DNA of 64,000 bases, taken from contig NZ_FNLF01000002.1 in the NCBI RefSeq assembly GCF_900103175.1, forward strand, positions 4,292,136 through 4,356,135, given 5' to 3'. Positions 42,501-51,005 of the stretch are shown one piece after another; positions within the stretch are counted from its first letter, which is position 1, and each line of letters starts with the position of its first letter. Origin of the DNA: Tsukamurella pulmonis. GTDB taxonomy: Bacteria; Actinomycetota; Actinomycetes; Mycobacteriales; Mycobacteriaceae. The position numbers were made by a program, and so were the translations under genes. The notes under the pieces were generated by a model that did no database searches, was not told the origin of the DNA, and worked only from the letters and a program-made list of their open reading frames with translations.

Positions 42501-43009
42501 CCGCCGCGCCGGCACCGGCTGCTGAGGCACCTGCGGCGGACGCTCCGGCAGCCGAGGCTCCCGCAGCGGAGACTCCGGCCGCCGAGGCTCCCGCAGCGGA
42601 GGCACCTGCCGCAACGGCTCCCGCGGACGAACGCACGCTGACCACGGCGGGTGAGTCCAAGGCCGCAGGCTTCGGCATCGCCGCCGGTGCCAAGCGCCCC
42701 GGCCCGAAGAAGCCGGGCGCCCCGAAGGCCGCCGCACCTGCGGCTCCGGCCGCACCCGCGGCGCCGGCAGCGTCGGCCGCCGAGCCCGAGGCTCCCGAGG
42801 CTCCCGAGGCGGACGCTCCTGCAGCCGAGGCCCCGGAAGCCGCGGCTCCGGAGGCTGCGGACAGCGCACCGTCGGCCCCGGAGGCCGCCGCCGAGCAGCC
42901 CGCCGCTCCGAAGTCGGGCAACGACCGGACGCTGGGGACCGAGGGTGAGTCGAAGGCCAAGGGCTTCGGGATCGCTGCGGGCGCCAAGCGCCCCGGCGGG
43001 CGGAAGTGA
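39524..43009 (+). CDS. etfD: EtfD-type membrane Fe-S oxidoreductase with long repetitive tail
   Basis: 1161 residues. Six hydrophobic helices in the first ~260 residues, then two 4Fe-4S clusters (CTECGRCQSQCP ~309; CTTCGACVEQCP ~412) and two CCG domains (HDPCYLGRHNQ and MCCGAGGARMW; TGCPFC). This is the Rv0338c/EtfD architecture, which carries electrons from acyl-CoA dehydrogenases via ETF to menaquinone and is needed for fatty-acid oxidation in M. tuberculosis (recalled). The last ~390 residues are an Ala/Pro-rich tail with six copies of G-[LF]-G-[LI]-A-x-G-x-KRPG. GTG 39524 has AAAGG eight bases upstream; GTG 39515 is an alternative. Confidence 0.9.
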   Translation: MDQTLMAAAESDITPLNITLGTIGAVAFALGWAIFFRGALRMVRIIAQGQSAKDRWLPFIPRAAEVVVEFLAHTKMIKNRTVGIAHWFVMVGFLAGAILWFEALPQTFDPAFHWPVIGSWPVYHLMDELLGIGTVVGITVLIVIRQIKHPRNPALFSRFAGSKFLPAYTIEAIVFFEGIGMIMVKAGKIATYGESDPVTDFFTRQVATLLPASPTMVTIFAFIKLMSGVMFLILVGSNLTWGVAWHRFSAFFNIYFKRELGSRRALGAAKEMVSNGKALTMENTDPDVDNLGAGKIEDFSWKGWLDFTTCTECGRCQSQCPAWNTGKPLSPKLLIMGLRDHGYAKAPYLLAGGRTDPAGEEIGLVGKDGEIDQAKLDKIPAEARAEAERSLVGPAGEDGALGGVIDPEVLWSCTTCGACVEQCPVDIEHVDHIVDMRRYQVLIESEFPHELAGLFKNLENKGNPWGQSASQRTAWIDEMDIEIPVYGQDVETFEGFEYLFWVGCAGAFEDRAKKTTKAVAELLDVAAVNFLVLGQGETCTGDSARRAGNEFLFQMLAQQNIEQLDEVFDGVPAKQRKIVVTCAHCFNALGNEYPQVGGQYEVVHHTQLLNKLVREKRLVPVAPPSEDVTYHDPCYLGRHNQVYEAPRELIGASGATLKEMPRHLERSMCCGAGGARMWMEEQLGKRINIDRVDEALNTLSGTAEATPKKIATGCPFCRVMLSDGVTAQTADDEASAPEVVDVAQMLLESVKRGLPEGIVVGNPNRKVSDGATALAEAPAEAPASAPAAAPAASAPSAPAEKKEAKPAVGLGLAGGGKRPGGPKKPGAAKPAAPAAESPAAETPAAEAPAAPAKPAVGLGLAGGAKRPGGPKKPGGAKPAAPAEAEAAPAAEAPAAEAPAAPAKPAVGLGLAGGAKRPGAKKPGAPKPAAAAPAAPAAETAAPAEAPASAPAESAPAEDRTVTAAGESKAAGFGIAAGAKRPGPKKPGAPKAAPAAPAPAAEAPAADAPAAEAPAAETPAAEAPAAEAPAATAPADERTLTTAGESKAAGFGIAAGAKRPGPKKPGAPKAAAPAAPAAPAAPAASAAEPEAPEAPEADAPAAEAPEAAAPEAADSAPSAPEAAAEQPAAPKSGNDRTLGTEGESKAKGFGIAAGAKRPGGRK
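41945..43006 (+). repeat. Six-fold repeat in the etfD tail
   Basis: Copies begin near 41948, 42092, 42242, 42434, 42668 and 42961. Each encodes GLGLAGGxKRPG or GFGIAAGAKRPG plus KKPG, separated by Ala/Pro/Glu linkers of 25-70 residues. Copies 4 and 5 are nearly identical over ~65 bases (from 42415 and 42649), a recent duplication. Confidence 0.85.
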
Positions 43010-43054
43010 TCGGTTCAAAGCGAATCCCTATCGCCGATAGGGCAGGATGGTCCC

Positions 43055-43690
43055 GTGCCTGAGTACGTGAGTTACGAGGAGTTCGGGCGGCGGTTCTTCG
43101 AGATCGCCGTGAACGAGGAGCGTGTGGGCTCCGCGTTCGCCGACATCGCCGGCGGTGATTTCACCGTGGGCCCGATCCCGTCGGGCCCCGGTGGAATGGC
43201 CAAGGTGTGGGCGCAGGTCGAGATCGACGAGCCGCAGCTCACCCGCCAGGTCGGCGAGCTCATCACCTTCACGGTGAAGATCCCACTGCGCATCGGGCTG
43301 CTGATCGACCTCAAGGTGGACCGGATCCGCTACGACGTGGCCGGCCTGATCACGCTGCCACTCACCGTGCGCGCCGCGGCGCCGCTGGAGCTGCGCATCG
43401 AGGTCGATCCGCCGAAGCCCAAGGACGTGTGGGTCGACGTAGAATCGCGCACCATCCGCGGCTCGATCGTGCGCGTGGTGGCCAGCGTCGACTCGGAGAT
43501 CCGTCGCTTCATCGCGCAGTACGTGGCGGAGGAGATCGACAAGCCCGAGGTCAAGAAGGCGCGGATCATCAACGTCTCCGAGGAGCTCGGCCGCGCGTTC
43601 CACAACCTCGGCGACGACGAGGATCCGCAGGCTCCGCCCGCCTCCGAGGTGATCGAGCCCACCGAGATCCTGCCCGCGCCCCGCGACTGA
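43055..43690 (+). CDS. Conserved actinobacterial hypothetical protein
   Basis: 211 residues with no signal peptide. It starts MPEYVSYEEFGRRFFEIAV and has a central amphipathic beta region (TFTVKIPLRIGLLIDLKVDR; LPLTVRAAAPLELRIEVDPP) and a helical C-terminus. The alternating beta strands suggest a lipid-binding or SMP/BPI-like fold, but this is impression only. It follows etfD by 45 bases and could be co-expressed. Its stop borders a palindrome. Confidence 0.75.
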   Translation: MPEYVSYEEFGRRFFEIAVNEERVGSAFADIAGGDFTVGPIPSGPGGMAKVWAQVEIDEPQLTRQVGELITFTVKIPLRIGLLIDLKVDRIRYDVAGLITLPLTVRAAAPLELRIEVDPPKPKDVWVDVESRTIRGSIVRVVASVDSEIRRFIAQYVAEEIDKPEVKKARIINVSEELGRAFHNLGDDEDPQAPPASEVIEPTEILPAPRD

Positions 43691-43692
43691 TT

Positions 43693-43762
43693 CGGGGATT
43701 CGGCCGATTTCTCCTCGGCGCCGGACATATCCGTCGCCGGCGCGAAATCGGCTGATTCTCCG
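43693..43762. repeat. Palindrome between convergent genes (family A-like, copy 4)
   Basis: 19-base arms (43693-43711, 43744-43762; outer ends CGGGGATTCGG and CTGATTCTCCG) with three mismatches, and an inner GGCGCCGGA/TCCGTCGCC pairing. It fills the gap between stops at 43690 and 43768. It shares the GGCCGATT motif and layout with copies 1 and 2, but not the GAAACC ends. Confidence 0.75.
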
Positions 43763-43767
43763 AGGTC

Positions 43768-44349
43768 TCAGCCCTCGGCGCCGTCGACGATGTGCTGGAT
43801 CGCCCTGCCGTACGTCGCGATCAGCTCGTCGGCCGTCGGCTCGGCGAACAGCGGCGCGGCGATGAGATGACGCAGGAAGGCCAGGCCGAACATCGTGCTG
43901 GCCACCACGCGCGCCGTCGCGACGTCGATCCCTGCATGCGTGGTCAGCGTCGGGATCATCACCGAGGAGAGGAACTCGCCGAAGGTGTTGGCCGCGCCGT
44001 CGTCGGCGTTGACCGCTCCTCGCAGCAGCGCCCGGAAGGCCTCCGAGGTCTCCTGCCCCTCCCACACCGTGAGTGCCGCCCGCACCAGCCGCTCCCCCAT
44101 CCCCTCGCGCGGGCCGTCCAGCGCGGCGGTGAAGATCTTCTCCGGGTCCACCGGCATGCTCATCACGCCCCGGAACAGGCCCTTCTTGTTGCCGTAGTAG
44201 TACGACACCAGCGCCACGTCGACGCCCGCGCGGGTGGCGATGGCGCGGATGGTGGCGCGGTCGTAGCCCACCTCGGCGAAGAGCTCGCGCGCCGCCTCGA
44301 GGATGTCCGCCTTCGCGGTGCTGGTGCCCGCCCGTCTGCCCGTCGCCAT
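43768..44349 (-). CDS. TetR-family repressor
   Basis: 193 residues: ADILEAARELFAEVGYDRAT, IRAIATRAGVDVALVSYYYG and NKKGLFRGVM give a canonical TetR HTH with a tetracyclin-repressor-like C-domain (DUF1956/PF17920-type). Divergent from a membrane-protein gene; two similar palindromes in the 98-base gap (44369-44382, 44413-44428) are the likely operators for both genes. Confidence 0.87.
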   Translation of the reverse strand: MATGRRAGTSTAKADILEAARELFAEVGYDRATIRAIATRAGVDVALVSYYYGNKKGLFRGVMSMPVDPEKIFTAALDGPREGMGERLVRAALTVWEGQETSEAFRALLRGAVNADDGAANTFGEFLSSVMIPTLTTHAGIDVATARVVASTMFGLAFLRHLIAAPLFAEPTADELIATYGRAIQHIVDGAEG

Positions 44350-44368
44350 GCGCCGATCCTAGCTTATT

Positions 44369-44382
44369 TCAACAGTTGTTGA
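44369..44382. promoter_or_regulatory. TetR operator, site 1
   Basis: TCAACAGTTGTTGA: perfect 14-base palindrome, 20 bases upstream of the TetR start. Shares the TCAACA...GTTGA core with site 2. Confidence 0.75.
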
Positions 44383-44412
44383 CTTCCCGGCGCACGCGGT
44401 CGTACGCTCGGA

Positions 44413-44428
44413 TTCAACACCCGTTGAA
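44413..44428. promoter_or_regulatory. TetR operator, site 2
   Basis: TTCAAC-ACCC-GTTGAA: perfect 6+6 inverted repeat just before the GGAGG ribosome site of the divergent membrane-protein gene. Confidence 0.75.
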
Positions 44429-44447
44429 ATACCTGGAGGTGCTCACC

Positions 44448-45515
44448 ATGAGCAAGTCGCACATCCGGCTCGCCGCGGCCTTCGCCGGGCTGGCGATCGC
44501 CATCCCCCTGATCGTTCTGCTGTTCACCGGCCCCGCCTCGCACGGCAAGCCGCACGAGCTGCCCATCGGCGTCGTCGGCCCGGCCGCGGCGGCGCAGCAG
44601 GTCGAGCAGCGACTCGACGCGCAGCAGCCCGACGGCTTCGCCGTCCATGCCTACGACTCCGAGGCCGCACTGGTCCGGGCCGCGCAGGACCGCGAGGTCT
44701 ACGGCGGCATCGTGCCCGCCGCGCCCGGTGCGCCGACGACGGCCGTCGTCGCGAGCGGCGCCTCCCCCGCCGTTGCGCCGATGCTCACCCAGATGGCCGC
44801 GACGATGGCGCAGGGGCAGCGGGTGCAGACCGTCGAGGTCGCGCCGCTGTCCGCCGACGATCCCCGGGGCACGGGCTTCGGCTCGATCGTGATGCCCGTC
44901 TTCCTCTCCGGCATGGTGCTGGCGCTGGCCACGGTGATGATCGGCGGCCACCCGAAGATCGTCGCCGCGGCGCTACCCGTGGGCGCCGCGGTCGTCGGCG
45001 CCGCCGCGGTGGGCGCGGCCATGTGGATCGGTGTGCTGCCCGGCGGGTTCTGGGGCCAGTGGCTCGCGATGAGCGCCGGCATGCTCGCCATCGGCGCGAC
45101 GGTCGCCGGCCTGGTCTCGCTGCTCGGCACCAGGGGCATCGCGCCCGCCGCGCTGCTGTTCATGCTCATCGGAATGCCGCTCGCGGGCATCGCGATGCCG
45201 CCGGAGTTCCTGCCGCACGTCTGGGCCGTGCTGGGTCAGTCGCTGCCGATCGGCGCCACGGGCACCGCCCTGCGCAGCGCGGCCTTCTTCGCCGACGGCG
45301 GCCTGATCGGTGCCGGCGCCGGCGCGGCCTTCGCGGTCCTCGGCGCATGGATCGTGGTCGGCTACGGCCTGCTGGTGGTCGGCGCCGCCCGGCACCGGGC
45401 CGCGGCCCACGGCGTCCCGTCGGCCGGCGGCGCTCCGGCGGGAGGCGGACCGTCGGGCCCGAGCGAAGTGAGCTCCGGCACCGGGCCGACGCCGGTCAGT
45501 GCCGTGCCGCGATAA
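44448..45515 (+). CDS. TetR-controlled membrane protein (YhgE/ABC-2-like)
   Basis: 355 residues. One N-terminal helix (9-28), an extracytoplasmic domain of ~110 residues containing ALVRAAQDREVYGGIVPAAP, then about five or six helices and a Pro/Gly tail. The layout (one helix, outside domain with a DREVYG-like motif, helix bundle) matches YhgE/Pip- or ABC-2-type permease-like proteins. GGAGG lies ten bases upstream of the ATG. Repression by the divergent TetR and induction by a toxic compound are plausible but unproven. Confidence 0.75.
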   Translation: MSKSHIRLAAAFAGLAIAIPLIVLLFTGPASHGKPHELPIGVVGPAAAAQQVEQRLDAQQPDGFAVHAYDSEAALVRAAQDREVYGGIVPAAPGAPTTAVVASGASPAVAPMLTQMAATMAQGQRVQTVEVAPLSADDPRGTGFGSIVMPVFLSGMVLALATVMIGGHPKIVAAALPVGAAVVGAAAVGAAMWIGVLPGGFWGQWLAMSAGMLAIGATVAGLVSLLGTRGIAPAALLFMLIGMPLAGIAMPPEFLPHVWAVLGQSLPIGATGTALRSAAFFADGGLIGAGAGAAFAVLGAWIVVGYGLLVVGAARHRAAAHGVPSAGGAPAGGGPSGPSEVSSGTGPTPVSAVPR

Positions 45516-45548
45516 ATACGTTTGCTCCGGCCTGCGACGATAGAGCCC

Positions 45549-46805
45549 ATGAGCCGACCGCATGTGCCCCACATCCGCACCGAACTCAAGCCGCTCGAGC
45601 AGTCCGCCAAGCTGCAGAACGTGCTGTACGAGATCCGTGGACCCGTGGTGGCACAGGCGGCTCGGCTCGAGGCGCAGGGGCACCGCATCCTCAAGCTGAA
45701 CATCGGCAACCCGGCGACGTTCGGGTTCGAGGCGCCGGACTCCATCGTCCGCGACATGATCCACGCGCTGCCCACCTCGCAGGGCTACAGCGAGTCGCAG
45801 GGCATCGCCTCCGCGCGACGGGCCGTGGTGACCCGCTACGAGGAGGTCCCCGACTTCCCCTACTTCGACATCGGCGACGTCTACCTCGGCAACGGTGTCT
45901 CCGAGCTGATCACGATGACGCTGCAGGCGCTGCTCGACAACGGCGACGAGGTGCTCATCCCCGCGCCCGACTACCCCCTGTGGACCGCCATGACGAGCCT
46001 GTCCGGCGGCACCCCGGTGCACTACCTGTGCGACGAGGACAACGGCTGGAACCCGTCCGTCGAGGACATCGAGGCGAAGATCACACCGCGCACCAAGGCG
46101 ATCGTCGTGATCAACCCGAACAACCCCACCGGCGCGGTCTACTCGCGCGAGACGCTGCAGCAGATCGTCGAGGTGGCGCGCAAGCACTCGCTGCTGGTGC
46201 TGGCCGACGAGATCTACGACCGGATCCTCTACGACGACGCCCAGCACATCTCCATCGCCGAGCTCGCGCCCGACCTGCTGGTGATGACCTTCAACGGACT
46301 GTCCAAGGCGTACCGGGTGTGCGGCTACCGCGCCGGCTGGGCCGTGCTCACCGGTCCCAAGGATCACGCCTCCGGGTTCATCGAGGGGCTGACGCTGCTG
46401 GCGTCGACGCGCCTGTGCCCCAACGTTCCCGCGCAGCACGCGATCCAGGTGGCGCTCGGCGGCTACCAGTCGATCAACGACCTGATCCTGCCCGGCGGCC
46501 GGCTGCTGGAGCAGCGCGACGTGGCCTTCGAGAAGCTCAACGCCATCGACGGGGTCAGCTGTGTCAAGCCCAAGGGGGCGCTCTACGCCTTCCCCAAGCT
46601 CGATCCCGACGTGCACGAGATCCGCGACGACGAGCAGATGGTCCTCGACCTGCTCAACCAGGAGAAGATCCTCCTGGTCCAGGGCACCGGCTTCAACTGG
46701 CCCACGCCCGATCATCTGCGCGTAGTGACCCTTCCCTGGGCACGCGACCTCGCGGAGGCCCTCGACCGCTTCGGCAACTTCCTGAGTTCGTACAAGCAGA
46801 AGTAG
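45549..46805 (+). CDS. aspC: PLP-dependent aspartate/alanine aminotransferase
   Basis: 418 residues, fold type I aminotransferase: LKLNIGNPATFGF (substrate Gly/Asn), VYLGNGVSELITMTLQALLD, VVINPNNPTGAVYS, LADEIYDRI and the PLP lysine in FNGLSKAYRVCGYRAGW. It resembles Rv0337c (annotated aspC) and E. coli AlaA. As in mycobacteria it is near etfD, though two or three genes intervene here. Probable role: alanine/aspartate-glutamate transamination. Confidence 0.92.
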   Translation: MSRPHVPHIRTELKPLEQSAKLQNVLYEIRGPVVAQAARLEAQGHRILKLNIGNPATFGFEAPDSIVRDMIHALPTSQGYSESQGIASARRAVVTRYEEVPDFPYFDIGDVYLGNGVSELITMTLQALLDNGDEVLIPAPDYPLWTAMTSLSGGTPVHYLCDEDNGWNPSVEDIEAKITPRTKAIVVINPNNPTGAVYSRETLQQIVEVARKHSLLVLADEIYDRILYDDAQHISIAELAPDLLVMTFNGLSKAYRVCGYRAGWAVLTGPKDHASGFIEGLTLLASTRLCPNVPAQHAIQVALGGYQSINDLILPGGRLLEQRDVAFEKLNAIDGVSCVKPKGALYAFPKLDPDVHEIRDDEQMVLDLLNQEKILLVQGTGFNWPTPDHLRVVTLPWARDLAEALDRFGNFLSSYKQK

Positions 46806-46814
46806 GGTGGCGGC

Positions 46815-48854
46815 GTGACAGCCGACCACGAGCACGCCGACCACGCCGATGCCGCCGCCCACGTGCACAGTCATTCGCTGAGCAACATCTCGTTGGGCAA
46901 GTGGGCCTCGCGCGTGGTGATCGGCCTGCTGGTCGCGATCGGTGTCTTCGTCGCGGCCGGCGTGATCCTGCTGTGGCCCTCGCAGATCCGGGTGAGCGTC
47001 CCGTCGGGCCCACCGACGCCGACCCTGGCCAAGGGTGAGGTCGCCGAGCAGCTCGTCGGCGACTGCGACTTCTCCCCGTCGGGGAACGGCCAGCTCAGCG
47101 ACACCGAACCCCATCCGGTGCTCAACGCCGACGGTGGCTGCCTCAACAGTTCGGTGCGCATCACGTCGGGGCCGGACGCCGGTAAGTGGACGATGTTCTC
47201 CATCGGCACCCAGCGCACCAACGTCTCCGCGGTGCCGGGGCAGAGCGCGCCGGACGCCCCGCGCGGCGGCGTCGACCTCTCGCGGCCCGCGACCCCCGGC
47301 ACCGGGCAGCCCGACCTCGCGCCCGGCACCAAGATCATGATGAGCTGGAACGGCGGCGGCGTGGCCGGCTCCCCGTCGAACTACGCGTTCTACGACTACG
47401 CGCGCGGCGTCTCCCTGTGGGTGTGGGGTCTGGTCTTCGCGGCCGTCGTGATCGCGGTGGCGCAGTGGCGCGGCCTGCGGGCGCTGCTCGGCCTCGCGCT
47501 CTCGGGCGTGGTGATCATCTTCTTCGCGCTGCCGTCCATCCTCGACGGGCACTCGGCCGTCTGGGTGGCCCTGGTCGCCTCGGCGGTGATCCTGTACCTG
47601 GTGCTCTACCTCGCGCACGGCGTCTCGCTGCGCACGTCGGCCGCACTGCTGGGCACACTGTGTTCGTTGGCGGTGTGCGGCGTGCTGGCCTGGCTCGCGA
47701 CGATGACCACGCAGGTCACCGGTCTGAGCAACGAGGACTCGACGAACCTGCAGGCCTACGCCGCGACCGTCTCGACGTCGGGTGTGCTGCTGGCGGGCTT
47801 CGTGATCGGCGCGCTCGGCGTGCTCAACGACGTGACGATCACGCAGTCGTCGGCGACGTTCGAGCTCGCGAAGCTCTCCCCGAAGTCCTCGCGCCGCCGC
47901 ACCTTCCTCTCGGCCATGCGCGTGGGCCGCGACCACATCGCGTCGACGGTCTACACCCTGGTCTTCGCATACGTCGGCACGGCGCTGCCGCTGCTGCTGC
48001 TCTTCTCCATCGCGGGTCGCCCGCTGGGGCAGGTCCTCACGTCGGACTCGGTGGCGATCGAGCTGGTGCGCGCCTTCGTCGGCGGCATCGGCCTCGCCCT
48101 GTCCGTGCCACTGACCACCGCCATCGCGACGCTGCTCGCCAAGCCGAAGCGGGTGGCGGTGAGCGCGGAGGCCGCCCAGCGGTACGCGCAGACGCACCCC
48201 GACGCCGATCCCGAGAACATCCCCGTGCGGAATCGGCGGGGCGCGAAGGCGGCCGCGTCCGAGCAGGGTGCCGCGGCGGGTTCGACGGTGGCTGCGGGCT
48301 CAACGGTGGCGACCGCGACGCGGGCCCGGGACGACGAGCACGAGCGCACCGGAGCGGCGGAGCGGCCGAGCGCGCCCGTCCCCGAGCAGGCGCCCCGGTC
48401 GCAGGACGCGGGCCGGGAAGCGCGAGCGACGGCTCGCGAGCAGGCGCCCGGGACGGCGGCCCGCCCGGTCGCCCGGGCGACGTCGAGCGAGGGCGCCGCT
48501 GCGCCCGCCGCACCGCCCACCGGCCAGTCACCCGTCGCACCGCCCACCGGCCAGTCGCCCGTCGCGCCGCCGACCGGCCAGTTCCCGGTGACGGGCCGCC
48601 CCGCGGCCCCGCGACCCGCGGCCCCGCGACCCGCTGCTCGTCCCGAGGCCCGTCCCGAGACGGATCGTCCTGACGCCCCAGGGCCGGCACCGCAGGCCGC
48701 CCCGCGGCCCGGGCGTCGACGGCTACCGTCGGAGCCGATCCCCGCTCCCCCGCGTCCGCAGCCGCGCCCCCCGGAGCTGCCGGACCGCCCCGCACCGGAG
48801 CAGCAGCGGCCCGCACCGGAGCCTCCGCGCCGGGGACGCCACTCCGCAGACTGA
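46815..48854 (+). CDS. YibE/F-family membrane protein with long disordered tail
   Basis: 679 residues from GTG. A His-rich start (HEHADHADAAAHVHSHS) precedes one helix (~35-55), an extracytoplasmic beta domain (~60-185) and seven or eight helices (~195-440) with the YibE/F conserved LGVLNDVTITQSSATFEL and SAMRVGRDHIASTVYTLVFA. The last ~230 residues are Pro/Ala/Arg-rich and disordered, with three tandem copies of a PPTGQSPVA unit. Family function is unknown. Starts nine bases after the aminotransferase gene. Confidence 0.85.
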   Translation: MTADHEHADHADAAAHVHSHSLSNISLGKWASRVVIGLLVAIGVFVAAGVILLWPSQIRVSVPSGPPTPTLAKGEVAEQLVGDCDFSPSGNGQLSDTEPHPVLNADGGCLNSSVRITSGPDAGKWTMFSIGTQRTNVSAVPGQSAPDAPRGGVDLSRPATPGTGQPDLAPGTKIMMSWNGGGVAGSPSNYAFYDYARGVSLWVWGLVFAAVVIAVAQWRGLRALLGLALSGVVIIFFALPSILDGHSAVWVALVASAVILYLVLYLAHGVSLRTSAALLGTLCSLAVCGVLAWLATMTTQVTGLSNEDSTNLQAYAATVSTSGVLLAGFVIGALGVLNDVTITQSSATFELAKLSPKSSRRRTFLSAMRVGRDHIASTVYTLVFAYVGTALPLLLLFSIAGRPLGQVLTSDSVAIELVRAFVGGIGLALSVPLTTAIATLLAKPKRVAVSAEAAQRYAQTHPDADPENIPVRNRRGAKAAASEQGAAAGSTVAAGSTVATATRARDDEHERTGAAERPSAPVPEQAPRSQDAGREARATAREQAPGTAARPVARATSSEGAAAPAAPPTGQSPVAPPTGQSPVAPPTGQFPVTGRPAAPRPAAPRPAARPEARPETDRPDAPGPAPQAAPRPGRRRLPSEPIPAPPRPQPRPPELPDRPAPEQQRPAPEPPRRGRHSAD

Positions 48855-48860
48855 CACGAG

Positions 48861-48910
48861 AACGTCCGGTCCTTCGTCTCTCCCCGGAAGGGGACGAATG
48901 ACCGGACGTT
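48861..48910. repeat. Palindrome between convergent genes, family B, copy 2
   Basis: 18-base arms (48861-48878, 48893-48910) with one mismatch, ends AACGTCCGG/CCGGACGTT. The inner half matches the copy at 18862-18905. It sits between stops at 48854 and 48934, so it is probably a bidirectional terminator. Confidence 0.82.
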
Positions 48911-48933
48911 CGTGGTCGCGGAGGGCGCGACGC

Positions 48934-49500
48934 TCAGTTCTGGAAGTTGAGGTACGCCTTCGACGGCGTCGGGCCGCGCTGGCCCTGGTACTTCGACCCC
49001 ACCGACGAGCTCCCGTAGGGGTTCTCCGCCGGGCTGGTCAGGCGGAACAGGCACAGCTGGCCGATCTTCATGCCCGGCCACAGCGTGATCGGCAGGTTCG
49101 CGACGTTGGAGAGCTCCAGCGTGATGTGGCCGGAGAAACCCGGGTCGATGAAGCCCGCCGTCGAGTGCGTGAGCAGGCCCAGGCGGCCGAGGGAGGACTT
49201 GCCCTCGAGGCGTCCGGCCAGGTCGTCGGGCAGGCTGCACACCTCGAGCGTGGACCCGAGCACGAACTCGCCGGGATGCAGCACGAAGGGCTCCCCCTCC
49301 GTGGGCTCGACCAGCGAGGTCAGCTCGTCCTGCCTCTGCTTGGGGTCGATGTGCGTGTAGCGGGTGTTGTTGAACACCCGGAACAGGCCGTCGAGCCGTA
49401 CGTCGACGCTGGACGGCTGCACCATCTGCGGGTCGAACGGATCGATTCCCAGGCGGCCGGATTCCACGTGGGCGCGGATGTCGCGATCGGAGAGCAGCAC
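48934..49500 (-). CDS. dcd: dCTP deaminase (dUMP-forming)
   Basis: 188 residues from GTG 49500 ([12 protein letters not shown], the normal start). Conserved [29 protein letters not shown] and [19 protein letters not shown] (catalytic Glu). The actinobacterial enzyme is bifunctional (dCTP deaminase/dUTPase), giving dUMP for thymidylate synthesis. Divergent from an amino acid permease. Confidence 0.95.
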   Translation of the reverse strand: MLLSDRDIRAHVESGRLGIDPFDPQMVQPSSVDVRLDGLFRVFNNTRYTHIDPKQRQDELTSLVEPTEGEPFVLHPGEFVLGSTLEVCSLPDDLAGRLEGKSSLGRLGLLTHSTAGFIDPGFSGHITLELSNVANLPITLWPGMKIGQLCLFRLTSPAENPYGSSSVGSKYQGQRGPTPSKAYLNFQN

Positions 49501-49567
49501 GGGTTCAGCGTAAAGGCACGACGGTGGTGCGCAACCGTGCACCCCGGATCGGGGATACTGCTCTTCC

Positions 49568-50929
49568 GTGACCGACACTCCCCTCCGCCGTGGCCTGACC
49601 GCGCGGCACATCCGGTTCATCGCGCTCGGCTCGGCGATCGGCACCGGTCTGTTCTACGGCTCGGCCGCCGCGATCCAGGCGGCCGGCCCGGCGGTGCTGC
49701 TCGCCTACGTGATCGGCGGCGTGGTGATCTACCTGGTGCTGCGGGCGCTGGGCGAGATGGCCGTGCGACGGCCGCAGGGTTCGTTCGGCGACTACGCCTC
49801 CTCGGCCCTCGGCCCTCAGGCCGGCTTCATGACGGGGTGGATGTACGTCTTCGAGATGGTCTTCGTGTGCATCGCGGACGTCACCGCGTTCGCCGTCTAC
49901 ATGGGCATGTGGTTCCCGCACGTGCCCAAATGGATCTGGGTGCTCGCGGTGATCTTGTTCATCGCCGCGCTGAACCTGATGCGGGTCCGCGTCTTCGGCG
50001 AGGTCGAGTTCTGGCTGACGATGGTCAAGATCACCGCCATCGTCGCGATGATCGCGGGCGGCATCGCGGTGCTGATCTTCGGCTTCGGCATGCACGACAC
50101 GAGCCAGGGCGTGAGCAATCTGTGGGCCCACGACGGCTTCTTCGCCACCGGGATCGGCGGCTTCCTCGGCTGCTTCGTGCTGGTGGTCTTCGCCTTCGGC
50201 GGCTCGGAGATCATCGGGCTCACCGCCGCGGAGGCGGAGGACCCGGAGAAGACGATCCCCAAGGCGATCAACACGGTGCCGGTGCGGATCGGCCTGTTCT
50301 ACGTGCTGGCGCTCGCGGTGATCATGGCGGTGATCCCGTGGAACGAGATCAGCAGCGACTCCAGCCCGTTCGTGCAGATCTTCCGCGCGCTCGGCGTCGA
50401 GCCCGCCGCGCACGTGCTCAACGTCGTGGTGATCACGGCCGCGATCTCGGCGATCAACAGCGACATCTACGGCGCCGGCCGGATGATGTTCGGCATGGCC
50501 CAGCGCGGCCAGGCGCCCGCGATCATGCGGCGCACCACCGCGAACGGCGTGCCGTGGATGACGGTGGTCATCATGACGGTCGCGCTGCTCGTGGGCGTGC
50601 TGCTCAACTATCTGATCCCCGAGAACGTCTTCGTGGTGATCGCCTCGATCGCGACTTTCGCGACGGTCTTCGTGTGGCTGATGATCCTGCTCTCGCAGTA
50701 CCGCCAGCGCACCCGCCTGCCCGCCGACGAAGTCGCGCTGCTGCGTTTCCCCGTCCCGCTGTGGCCGTACGGGCAGCAGCTTGCGATCGCCTTCCTGCTG
50801 TTCGTGACGGTGCTCATGGCCTTCGAGCACGACACCCTCATCGCGCTGGTGGTGGGCTTCGTCTGGCTGGGCGCGCTCGCGCTGGCCTACCGACTGTGGG
50901 TGGCCCCGCGCGCGTCCGTGAAGTCCTGA
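49568..50929 (+). CDS. Amino acid permease (APC superfamily)
   Basis: 453 residues, twelve helices. The family signature is at the start: [20 protein letters not shown] and [15 protein letters not shown], then [20 protein letters not shown]. It matches the AAT subgroup (CycA/ProY/AnsP-like) that imports neutral or polar amino acids by proton symport; the substrate cannot be chosen. GTG start 68 bases from dcd. Confidence 0.9.
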   Translation: MTDTPLRRGLTARHIRFIALGSAIGTGLFYGSAAAIQAAGPAVLLAYVIGGVVIYLVLRALGEMAVRRPQGSFGDYASSALGPQAGFMTGWMYVFEMVFVCIADVTAFAVYMGMWFPHVPKWIWVLAVILFIAALNLMRVRVFGEVEFWLTMVKITAIVAMIAGGIAVLIFGFGMHDTSQGVSNLWAHDGFFATGIGGFLGCFVLVVFAFGGSEIIGLTAAEAEDPEKTIPKAINTVPVRIGLFYVLALAVIMAVIPWNEISSDSSPFVQIFRALGVEPAAHVLNVVVITAAISAINSDIYGAGRMMFGMAQRGQAPAIMRRTTANGVPWMTVVIMTVALLVGVLLNYLIPENVFVVIASIATFATVFVWLMILLSQYRQRTRLPADEVALLRFPVPLWPYGQQLAIAFLLFVTVLMAFEHDTLIALVVGFVWLGALALAYRLWVAPRASVKS

Positions 50930-51005
50930 CCGGTCCGCTGGCCCGACGGTGCCCGTGCTAGTCTGGCCCGTACGCGCGACACCGCTTCTCGACGGTGCCG
51001 CGGCT

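Noticed and set aside
39491-43018. A 1175-codon open frame antisense to etfD, rich in Gly/Arg/Leu
   Set aside because: Mirror of a GC-rich, Ala/Pro-repeat gene; the sense frame has Fe-S motifs and a ribosome site, while the antisense frame has none.
44973-48197. A 1074-codon antisense frame across the aminotransferase and YibE/F genes
   Set aside because: Spans several genes with recognisable sense products; its Arg/Gly/His-rich composition is typical of third-position GC shadows.
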